From: Sporobacter sp038405045
GTDB lineage: Bacteria > Bacillota > Clostridia > Oscillospirales > Oscillospiraceae
DNA length: 64,000 nt
Assembly: GCA_038405045.1 (NCBI GenBank)
Contig: JBBZIV010000003.1
Span: 1-64,000 of the forward strand
Direction: 5' to 3'
Notes under the pieces: generated by a model
The model's input: the letters and a program-made list of their open reading frames with translations, nothing else
Told to the model about the DNA's origin: nothing
Databases searched by the model: none
In this document: in pieces, positions 25,942 to 33,670 of the stretch
How positions within the stretch are numbered: the first letter of the stretch is position 1
How the letters are laid out: the number at the start of each line of letters is the position of its first letter
Made by a program: the position numbers and the translations under genes

Positions 25942-26877
25942 TCAGTAAGTAAAGCTGCTGCCGCCGATAAATTCGCGCAGGATGGAATCAGCCGGGATGG
26001 CCGCATCGTCAATCTCCTCAAAGCAGGGGAAGGCATTCATAACCTGATCAAGCTCCTTAAAATGCTCTGTTCCTTCGTCTACCTTGTCGAAAACGCCTCG
26101 TGAAAACCGTTTCAAAACGGATATTTCATAAGGCAGGGCGGTATCAATTTTCAAATCAGCGGTGTCTTTAAAGGGAATAATATTCTGTTGCTCGCCTCGG
26201 CGGACATTTTTCCACATCTGCAGCGTAAATTCCGGCTCGGCGCCGCGGAAAAAAGCATCGCGGACAAGGCGCCGAACGAGGCGAAGCCCTGCGCCTTCAA
26301 CAATGATAATCCCGTTGTCAACTATGTCCGTCATTGTACTGACGTAAATTTTAAATGCCTTAGGATGCTCAAATGTGATACAGTCGTTCAGCGCGTGAAT
26401 TCCTTCAAAAATCACCATCTCATTATGGTTAAGCTTCATAGGTACGACACGGCCGTCAATGCGTTCCTGTTCCTGAAAGCTGAAATGCGGAATGGCGATT
26501 TCTTCACCGGCCGCCAGCTGTGCAAAATGCTTGTTCAACAGGTCCATGTCCAGGCATTTCGGAGACTCATAATCGATCTCGCCCTCCGGTGTCTTCGGTG
26601 CCGTTTCAGCATTAATCGTCAGAAAGTAATTATCCAGCGAGACGTTGTGGGCGGTGATACCAAGCTGTTCGAGCGCGTTTGTGATCTTCTTGGCCGTTGT
26701 CGTCTTACCGGAGCCGGACGGGCCGGATAGCAGAATGATCGGGCTCCTGCCGAGATTCTGGGCGGCCACCTGTGCCGCCGCCTCAACACTTTTGTTGAAG
26801 GCTGCTTCACAGGCATTGATGTATGCCGACGGGGCGCTGCTGATTTTGCTGTTGATGACTGACAGTTCGTAACCCAT
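25942..26877 (-). CDS. Uridine kinase-like nucleoside kinase
   Basis: P-loop kinase of the phosphoribulokinase/uridine kinase family, 311 residues. It has Walker A GPSGSGKTT, the DNYF motif in VSLDNYFL, EGIHALND as the Walker B region and the lid arginines in RLVRRLVRDAFFRG. Many clostridial relatives carry an N-terminal TGS/threonyl-tRNA-synthetase-like domain; here only about 45 residues precede the P-loop, so it is the short form. Salvage of uridine/cytidine is likely but not proven. It is the last gene of the leftward recJ run. Confidence 0.85.
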   Translation of the reverse strand: MGYELSVINSKISSAPSAYINACEAAFNKSVEAAAQVAAQNLGRSPIILLSGPSGSGKTTTAKKITNALEQLGITAHNVSLDNYFLTINAETAPKTPEGEIDYESPKCLDMDLLNKHFAQLAAGEEIAIPHFSFQEQERIDGRVVPMKLNHNEMVIFEGIHALNDCITFEHPKAFKIYVSTMTDIVDNGIIIVEGAGLRLVRRLVRDAFFRGAEPEFTLQMWKNVRRGEQQNIIPFKDTADLKIDTALPYEISVLKRFSRGVFDKVDEGTEHFKELDQVMNAFPCFEEIDDAAIPADSILREFIGGSSFTY

Positions 26878-26965
26878 ATTACTCCGTTTGCCGCGGTGCG
26901 CTTAGGGCGCCCCGCGTCTGCCGCTTTACCGGCGCGCGGCCCGCCGAGTTTTACAGGACCGTTAG

Positions 26966-28438
26966 CTATACCGTACGATAAAAAGCCTCAATCCGGCTTT
27001 TGTCGGCTGCCACGCGTTCCTGATGATCTATATATTCATATGGATATTTATAGTTGAATATCCGTTCGATCCGGCCTGTCTCCGGGCGTACAAGCTTTGT
27101 CACACCGCCGCCGCCGAGTGCCAGAATGGTGCATAGCTCTTCCATGATGAGGATATTATAAAGGCTTTCAAACCCGGGGCGGCACCAGCCGACATTTTCA
27201 AACCCGCCCGACATAAATTTCTGCCGATATAAATAATACGGGCGATATCCGGCCCCGCGCAGCGTTTTCTCAGCATATTTGAGCATTCCGGACACAGCGT
27301 CGGCCCCCGGTATCGCCGTCTGTTCCAGCGTCACGCGCGTCCCCTTTTTCAACGACAGCGTGTGAACCGTTACATTTTCAGGTGACAGCTTTAAAACGCT
27401 GTCCAGCGATTCGCGGAAACCCTGTTCCGTGTCGCCGGGCAGACCGGCGATGAGATCCATATTGATGGCGTCAAACCGGGCCTCTCTCGCTTGAAGCATG
27501 GCCGCCAGCACGTCTTCCGACGTATGACGGCGGCCAATAGCGCGCAGGACGTCGTTTGACATTGTCTGCGGGTTAATGCTGACGCGCCCGACACCGTTGC
27601 GGCGCAAAATAGCCAGCTTTTCCGGTGTGATTGTGTCGGGCCGCCCCGCTTCCACCGTGTATTCACGAACGCCGGAGAGGTCAAACGATCTGTCAAGCGC
27701 CTGCATCAGCTGCTCAAGCGCATCCGGCGAGAGCGTTGTCGGCGTGCCGCCGCCGATATAGACGGCAATGATACGAAGGCCAAGCGCCCGCACCGTTTGA
27801 GACAACGCGCTGATTTCATGCTTCAGCGCGTCCAGAAACGGCAAAATCAACTTCATTGATTTTTCAATGCTGTGGCTGACAAAGCTGCAGTAGTGGCAGC
27901 GCGTCGGGCAAAACGGGATGCCGATATAAAGCGCAACGTCCTTCTCGCATAACGTGTTTTTGACAAGGAGGGCTGCCCGCGCCGTATCAATGCAGAGAGA
28001 GGCCCGCTCCGGCATAGCGGCGTATTCCCGCGTATAGACACGGCGAATGTGATGTTCGGTTCGGCCGCTTTCAAAGAGGGCCGTTGCCAGCTTCCCCGGT
28101 CTAATACCGGTCAGTGCCCCCCAGACGGGGCTTTTTCCCGTTTCGGCCGTTGCCGCTTTAAAAAATGAGAGCTTAATGATTTTTTGGAGCAACCGGTCGG
28201 TCGTCAGCTTGTCGGTCAGTAAAGCGCGCCTAGCGCGGGATGTCCCGCGGAAACGGCCCTTGTCCGAAACAATATGCGTCACGGCAACGGCATACGTCCC
28301 GCCGAAGGAGAGCGCCACACAAGCCGACAGGCCGGAGGGATCCTGCGCATCATAGCGTGGCTTTTCCGTCGGATACATCATGAGTAAAATCTGCTCAATG
28401 GCGTATCGATACTCATGGCCTATCAGCGTCAGCGTCAT
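26966..28438 (-). CDS. hemZ: HemZ-type radical SAM coproporphyrinogen dehydrogenase-like protein
   Basis: Radical SAM protein of the oxygen-independent coproporphyrinogen oxidase-like group, 490 residues, of the HemZ subtype with an N-terminal extension of about 160 residues. The cluster-binding motif is CPTRCHYCSF, followed by YIGGGTPTTL and EAGRPDTI. No other haem genes are near, and HemZ/HemW-like proteins may serve other roles, so enzyme activity is an inference. The start overlaps the MBL gene stop (ATGA). Confidence 0.88.
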   Translation of the reverse strand: MTLTLIGHEYRYAIEQILLMMYPTEKPRYDAQDPSGLSACVALSFGGTYAVAVTHIVSDKGRFRGTSRARRALLTDKLTTDRLLQKIIKLSFFKAATAETGKSPVWGALTGIRPGKLATALFESGRTEHHIRRVYTREYAAMPERASLCIDTARAALLVKNTLCEKDVALYIGIPFCPTRCHYCSFVSHSIEKSMKLILPFLDALKHEISALSQTVRALGLRIIAVYIGGGTPTTLSPDALEQLMQALDRSFDLSGVREYTVEAGRPDTITPEKLAILRRNGVGRVSINPQTMSNDVLRAIGRRHTSEDVLAAMLQAREARFDAINMDLIAGLPGDTEQGFRESLDSVLKLSPENVTVHTLSLKKGTRVTLEQTAIPGADAVSGMLKYAEKTLRGAGYRPYYLYRQKFMSGGFENVGWCRPGFESLYNILIMEELCTILALGGGGVTKLVRPETGRIERIFNYKYPYEYIDHQERVAADKSRIEAFYRTV

Positions 28439-29055
28439 GGGCGGCCGTATTCCTCTTTGGCATATTTCATATACGTATTAAAAGCGCGCTCCCGCTCAAG
28501 CGTTGTTGCATCCATATGCCCAGGATAGACCTCATAGTCCCCTTCGAGCGCATAAAGCCGATATAAAGACCGCATGAGCACCTTGACATCCCCTTCCCCT
28601 AAATCTGTTCTGCCGCAGCTATCACGAAAGAGCGTGTCGCCGGTGAAAAGGGCGTTTTCACAGCGGATTGTGACGGAGCCCGGCGAATGGCCGGGCGTCT
28701 CCATGACGGAAAAAACGAGGCCGCCGACCGTCACCGTGTCGCCTTCGCCGTAAAATAACACGTTATCACTGACCGTCAGCTTAAAGATGTCGCCGCCATC
28801 CGGCAGCGCATCGCGGCGGCAGACCCAAATGGGCGCGCCCGTCTCCTCGGCGATGGCTTCGGCGGCCAGCTGATGGTCAAAATGGCCGTGCGTCAGCAAA
28901 ATGGCAGACACCTGCAGCCGGTTTGATTCAAGATAATCAAGAATGATCGTCGATTCATCACCCGGGTCGATCACCGCACATTTGAGCGTCGGCTCGTCGG
29001 TGACGATATAGCAGTTTGTCTCAATCTGACCGACGGTCAGTGTTTTTATCAGCAT
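28435..29055 (-). CDS. Metallo-beta-lactamase fold hydrolase (glyoxalase II-like)
   Basis: A 206-residue MBL-fold enzyme with the metal motif LLTHGHFDHQLAAE, a second His in ETPGHSPGSV, the bridging Asp in FTGDTLFRDSCG, and a final VYPGHMDATTL. It belongs to the group annotated as hydroxyacylglutathione hydrolase-like and probably cleaves small thioesters; the substrate is unknown. It sits between dtd and hemZ in a tight leftward operon. Confidence 0.88.
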   Translation of the reverse strand: MLIKTLTVGQIETNCYIVTDEPTLKCAVIDPGDESTIILDYLESNRLQVSAILLTHGHFDHQLAAEAIAEETGAPIWVCRRDALPDGGDIFKLTVSDNVLFYGEGDTVTVGGLVFSVMETPGHSPGSVTIRCENALFTGDTLFRDSCGRTDLGEGDVKVLMRSLYRLYALEGDYEVYPGHMDATTLERERAFNTYMKYAKEEYGRP

Positions 29056-29081
29056 TGTCAGGCTCCTTCGAAATTCGGAAG

Positions 29082-29525
29082 TTAATTTGCAGCTGTGTCC
29101 AGTACAAGCGTCACAGGCCCGTCATTAACGGACATAACAGCCATATCGGCGCCGAAAATGCCCGTTTCGGTCTGATAGCCCGCCTGTCGGCACTGCGCAA
29201 TAAAATACTCATACAGCGCCATAGCGATATCAGGCTTTGCCGCACCGGAAAAGCCGGGCCGTCGGCTTTTGAGGTCGGCAAAGAGCGTAAACTGAGAAAC
29301 GACGAGCAAGCTGCCGCCGACAGCGGAGAGACTTAAGTTCATTTTTCCACAGTCATCCTCAAAAATCCGAAGTCCTGTGATTTTATCGGCAAGGCGCGCG
29401 GCTTCATTGGCCGTGTCGTTTGGCGCAACACCGAGCAATACCAAAAGCCCCTTGTCAATCCGGCCCGTCATGGTGCCGTCAGCGGTGACGGACGCCGAAC
29501 TGACGCGTGTTACAACTGCGCGCAA
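29082..29525 (-). CDS. dtd: D-aminoacyl-tRNA deacylase
   Basis: Removes D-amino acids wrongly attached to tRNA. The 147-residue protein has the two active-site motifs SLLVVSQFTLFAD (SQxT) and MSVNDGPVTLVLD (NxGPVT). The start codon is a TTG at 29525 with an AAAGGA box upstream. It follows relA by 18 bases, a common pairing in Firmicutes. Confidence 0.95.
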   Translation of the reverse strand: MRAVVTRVSSASVTADGTMTGRIDKGLLVLLGVAPNDTANEAARLADKITGLRIFEDDCGKMNLSLSAVGGSLLVVSQFTLFADLKSRRPGFSGAAKPDIAMALYEYFIAQCRQAGYQTETGIFGADMAVMSVNDGPVTLVLDTAAN

Positions 29526-29543
29526 AACTCATCTGTCCTTTCC

Positions 29544-31730
29544 TCAGCCGTCACCACGTTTAATTTCAATGACTCCCGGCACAGTCGCCAGGCGCGCGAT
29601 GGCCGTATTCAAATCGTCACGGTTTTTAACCTCGATGACAATTGACACCGTCGTGACATCACCGACATCCTTGGCCGCTATCGACGTCATCTTAATTTTC
29701 AGGGCGTTTAAAATCGTCGTCACGTCGAGGACAACGCCGCTGCGCTCCCTGACAACTAAATAAAGCACTGTTGAGTAGACGTCCGTCTCCGCGTTGGCCC
29801 AAGCGACGCGTACCCAGCGCCCGGACTCGTCCGGCTCTTCGATCGATTTAAGATAATTTTTGCAGTCCTTGCGGTGCACGGACACGCCGAAGCCGCGCGT
29901 GATAAAGCCGATGGCCTCGTCGCCGGGGACTGGCGCACAGCACCGCGCGAACTTGACAAGGCAGTTGTCGATACCCTCCACAAGGATGCCGTGAATCGGT
30001 TTGAGCTTTTTATCCGGCCGCGCCTCAAACGATAAAAGGTCTGACTCATCCTTTTTCTTGATGCGGTCCATTGTGCGCAGCTCGTCCCGAATCCGGTTGA
30101 CCGCCTTTTGCGATGTGATGCCCCCGTAGCCGATGGCGGCGTACAGCTCGTCAAGAGATGCGAAAGAAAGCTTTTTAAGAAGCTTCGGCAGCACATCCTC
30201 ACGCATGATATCCGCCATGGGCAGCGCCACGCGCTTGAGCTCGGACTCGAAGGCCATTTTGCCGTGCGCAATATTCTCTTCGCGCTTTTCTTTTTTAAAC
30301 CACTGGCGGATTTTGTTTCGCGCTTCCGGGCTTTTGACGATGTTCAGCCAGTCACGGCTTGGCCCTTTGGAGGAATTGGAGGTCAGCACCTCAACAATAT
30401 CGCCATTTGCGAGGATGTGGTTATAGGGCACAATGCGCCCGTTGACAATGGCCCCCGTCATCCTGTTGCCGACAGCCGAGTGGATATTATACGCAAAGTC
30501 AATCGGCGTTGCGCCTGCGGGCAGGTTAATAACGTCGCCGCGCGGCGTGAAGACGAAGACCTCGTCTGAAAACATATCAATCTTCAGTTCCTGAAAGAAG
30601 TCCTGCGCATCGGTATCCTGCTGTGTTTCTAAAAGGCGCCTGATCCAGGCGAATTTCTCTTCATCGGCATTCTTACCACTGATACCCTGCTTATACTTCC
30701 AGTGGGCGGCGATACCATATTCCGCCGTGTGGTGCATTTCCCATGTGCGGATCTGAACCTCAAACGGAATGCCTTCGCTGCCGAGGACCGTTGTGTGAAG
30801 GCTTTGATACATGTTTGGCTTCGGCGTGCCGATATAATCTTTAAAATGGCCGGGAATCGGGCGGAACATTTCGTGAATATAACCGAGAACGTTGTAGCAA
30901 TCGGCAATATCGCCGACGATGACACGGAAGGCGTAAAGGTCCAGCACTTCCGAGAGCGTTTTGTTCTGGCTGTACATTTTGCGATAGATGCTGTAAATAT
31001 GCTTAATGCGCCCGTAAACGTCACAAGAAATGCCGTTTTCATGGAGGCGGTCGGCAATTCTTTGCTGAATGGACTGAATAAACGTCTCATTTGAAATACG
31101 GATGCGGCGCAAGCCTTCCTCAATCTCCGCATAACCGATGGGATCGAGGTAATAAATTGACCGGTCTTCAAGCTCCCACTTGATTTTCTGCATACCAAGG
31201 CGGTGTGCGAGCGGCGCGTATATCTCCATTGTTTCAAGGGCTTTTTCTTTTTGTTTGTCCGCCGTCTGATATTCCATCGTGCGCATATTATGCAGCCGGT
31301 CGGCCATTTTGATCAGGATAACCCGGATATCCTTGGCCATCGCCAGAAGCATTTTGCGCAGATTTTCCATCTGCTCTTCTTCCTTGCTCGTATACGTCAC
31401 GCGGGAGAGCTTTGTGACGCCCTCGACGATGTCGGCAACACTCGCGCCGAAGCGCTTTGCAATCTCCTCATGTGTGACACCGGTATCCTCGATACAGTCA
31501 TGGAGAAGCGCTGCGATAATTGCCTCTTCGTCAAGGCCCATTTCGGCAATGATCGCGGCGGCAGCCAGCGGATGGGAGATATAAGGTGTGCCGTCCTTGC
31601 GATGCTGCTCCTGATGGGCATTTTGGGCAAAATCATAAGCAGCCCGGATGCGCGCCAAATCGGCAGCCGGGTTATTTTCCCTGATAATCGACTCAAAATG
31701 CCGATATTTTTCTTCGAGTTCTTCCATCAT
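29544..31730 (-). CDS. relA: Bifunctional (p)ppGpp synthetase/hydrolase
   Basis: Long RelA/SpoT homologue of 728 residues that makes and breaks the alarmone (p)ppGpp. In order: HD hydrolase domain (HPLAAAAII, LLHDCIEDTG), synthetase domain (GRIKHIYSIYRKM, DLYAFRVIV, YIGTPKPNMYQSLHT), TGS domain (DEVFVFTPRGDVINLPAGATPIDFAY), a conserved helical/zinc region and a C-terminal ACT domain. Both catalytic domains keep their key residues. The start shares one base with the recJ stop (TAATG). Confidence 0.96.
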   Translation of the reverse strand: MMEELEEKYRHFESIIRENNPAADLARIRAAYDFAQNAHQEQHRKDGTPYISHPLAAAAIIAEMGLDEEAIIAALLHDCIEDTGVTHEEIAKRFGASVADIVEGVTKLSRVTYTSKEEEQMENLRKMLLAMAKDIRVILIKMADRLHNMRTMEYQTADKQKEKALETMEIYAPLAHRLGMQKIKWELEDRSIYYLDPIGYAEIEEGLRRIRISNETFIQSIQQRIADRLHENGISCDVYGRIKHIYSIYRKMYSQNKTLSEVLDLYAFRVIVGDIADCYNVLGYIHEMFRPIPGHFKDYIGTPKPNMYQSLHTTVLGSEGIPFEVQIRTWEMHHTAEYGIAAHWKYKQGISGKNADEEKFAWIRRLLETQQDTDAQDFFQELKIDMFSDEVFVFTPRGDVINLPAGATPIDFAYNIHSAVGNRMTGAIVNGRIVPYNHILANGDIVEVLTSNSSKGPSRDWLNIVKSPEARNKIRQWFKKEKREENIAHGKMAFESELKRVALPMADIMREDVLPKLLKKLSFASLDELYAAIGYGGITSQKAVNRIRDELRTMDRIKKKDESDLLSFEARPDKKLKPIHGILVEGIDNCLVKFARCCAPVPGDEAIGFITRGFGVSVHRKDCKNYLKSIEEPDESGRWVRVAWANAETDVYSTVLYLVVRERSGVVLDVTTILNALKIKMTSIAAKDVGDVTTVSIVIEVKNRDDLNTAIARLATVPGVIEIKRGDG

Positions 31731-33433
31731 TAGCCCAACTCCATATGCGGCCGGATATCGAGAACATGCAGCTGAACACTCCGCATGGCGCGGTATTCAT
31801 TAACCTGCGCCTCAAAAGCGAGATCAACAAGCGCCCCACGGCTGACACCCAGATCATCGGCCGACGTGCCGAAAAGAATACAGTCAAAGACCTTGCCGTT
31901 TTTCAAAACACGCATTTTCGTATGCTTGCCGCCGCCGACAGGCGTTACCGACGTTAATGTTGCCGCCCGCAGGCAGAGAATCGGCATCAAAAACCCGTTG
32001 CCAAATGGCTCAAAGCGCTCGAGTGCCGTGATATTTTCAAGTGACAAAAGCTCAGGCTTGACAACCTCAAAATCAATAAAAAGCGCCGGGACGCCTGGCT
32101 TCGTCACCATTTGGCTGTATATAGCCAGCAATCTCTCGCGAAACGCGTCAATATTTTCTTCGGCAATCGTGAGCCCAGCAGCCATTTCGTGGCCGCCGTA
32201 GTTTTCCAACAGGTCGCTGCAGCTTTCTAGCGCTGCATACATGCAAAATCTGCCGATGCTGCGGCAGGAGCCGCGGCCCATCCCGTCATCATCAACGCTG
32301 ATCATGATGGTTGGATAAAAAAACTGCTCGGCAATCCGTGCCGCCACGATGCCCATAACACCCTGATACCAGCCCCTGTTTGCCAGAACCACAGGGCCGA
32401 CAGGGCGAGTTGCCGCCAGCGCCGCCTGCGCCTGTTCAAAAATATCCGCTTCAAGCTGCCGTCGTTCACTGTTGAGGCCCGTCAATTCCGATGCCAACCG
32501 ATCGGCCTCGTCTTCATTCTCCGTCAGCAGCAAATCGACGGTCAAAGACGTCCGCCCCATTCGACCGGCCGCGTTCAAGCGCGGTGCCAAATTATAGCCA
32601 ATCATCGACACGCTGACGGTACGGCTTTCCAAGCCGGCCTCCCGCATCAAGCGCCGCAGGCCTGGTCGTGTTTTTTTGTTCAGTGCCATCATACCACGCC
32701 GGATTAACACGCGGTTTTCACCGACAACGGGCATCACGTCGGCAATCGTACCGATGGCCACAAGATCGCCGTATGCCTCAAGCAGATGTTCCATGCTCCG
32801 GCTTTTTTCCAGCGCACAGACGAGCATAAAGGCAACGCCGACACCTGCAAGTGATTTATTGGGAGACGGGCAGTCCTGCCGCTTGGGGTCAACGACGGCA
32901 ACAGCCTGAGGCATCTCGCTTTGGCAGGCATGATGATCTGTAATGATGAGGTCAAGCCCGATTGAGCGGGCGTAGTCGGCTTCGCGGCAGGCCGTAATGC
33001 CGCAATCGACCGTAATAACAAGCGTCACGCCGCGCGCAGCCAGCGCGTCCAGCGCGGCGGCGTTCAAGCCGTAGCCCTCGTCCATGCGGCCGGGAATATA
33101 AATTTCAGCCTCAACGCCCTTTGCACGGAAATAGCTGGCCAAAAGGCAGCTGGACGTCATACCGTCAACATCGTAGTCGCCATAAATCGCGACATGCTCG
33201 CTGTTATCAATAGCCTTTTGAATCCGATCAACGGCGCGGTCCATATCCTTGAGGAGAAACGGGTCTGCAATCAGGCTGAAGTCATCGCACTGGAATACCT
33301 CAGCCTCTTCGGTCGTCGTGATCCCGCGGGATACGAGGGTGACGGCGACAAGCGGGTTTAAACCGCTTCGAGTCATACGGGCGGCGACCGCTCTGTCGTA
33401 CCCTTTTATCTCCCACTTTTCGAATTTCATCAT
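31730..33433 (-). CDS. recJ: Single-stranded-DNA exonuclease RecJ
   Basis: 5'-3' ssDNA exonuclease of the DHH phosphoesterase family, used in recombination and mismatch repair. The 567-residue product has the YGDYDVDGMTSS, DHHACQSEMP and ADVMP motifs, the DHHA1 region, and an OB-like C-terminal domain. The start is taken at the ATG pair at 33433/33430 (MMKFEKWEIKGYD). A longer in-frame TTG at 33466 is rejected because it lies inside the -10 box. It leads the recJ-relA-dtd-MBL-hemZ-kinase run. Confidence 0.93.
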   Translation of the reverse strand: MMKFEKWEIKGYDRAVAARMTRSGLNPLVAVTLVSRGITTTEEAEVFQCDDFSLIADPFLLKDMDRAVDRIQKAIDNSEHVAIYGDYDVDGMTSSCLLASYFRAKGVEAEIYIPGRMDEGYGLNAAALDALAARGVTLVITVDCGITACREADYARSIGLDLIITDHHACQSEMPQAVAVVDPKRQDCPSPNKSLAGVGVAFMLVCALEKSRSMEHLLEAYGDLVAIGTIADVMPVVGENRVLIRRGMMALNKKTRPGLRRLMREAGLESRTVSVSMIGYNLAPRLNAAGRMGRTSLTVDLLLTENEDEADRLASELTGLNSERRQLEADIFEQAQAALAATRPVGPVVLANRGWYQGVMGIVAARIAEQFFYPTIMISVDDDGMGRGSCRSIGRFCMYAALESCSDLLENYGGHEMAAGLTIAEENIDAFRERLLAIYSQMVTKPGVPALFIDFEVVKPELLSLENITALERFEPFGNGFLMPILCLRAATLTSVTPVGGGKHTKMRVLKNGKVFDCILFGTSADDLGVSRGALVDLAFEAQVNEYRAMRSVQLHVLDIRPHMELG

Positions 33434-33465
33434 AAACCACGAACCATTCCCGTTTGTATCTTTCA

Positions 33466-33494
33466 ACTATATCAAAATATGACATTTTAAACAA
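33466..33494 (-). promoter_or_regulatory. recJ operon promoter
   Basis: Minus-strand TTGTTT (33494-33489), 17-base spacer, TATAGT (33471-33466). It fixes the recJ start downstream of about 33459. Confidence 0.6.
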
Positions 33495-33602
33495 TAGAAT
33501 TCTTAACGGTTTTACAGCTGTTTTTCACATTTCACTCTAAGAATCTGTTAAAAAACAGGCAAAATGCCGACGCTCAAGCACCCGTCCAATCAAGCACCCA
33601 TA

Positions 33603-33631
33603 TTGTACGCCCTGTTTGTCTGTGTTATAGT
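33603..33631 (+). promoter_or_regulatory. mutS promoter
   Basis: TTGTAC (33603-33608), 17-base spacer, TATAGT (33626-33631), about 40 bases before mutS and divergent from the recJ promoter. Confidence 0.6.
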
Positions 33632-33670
33632 AAGGGCAACGAGCATAAATTTTGACGGAGGACGTCGGAC

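Noticed and set aside
33434..33466. Longer recJ start at a TTG
   Set aside because: The codon falls in the -10 box of the only good promoter, so it would not be in the mRNA.
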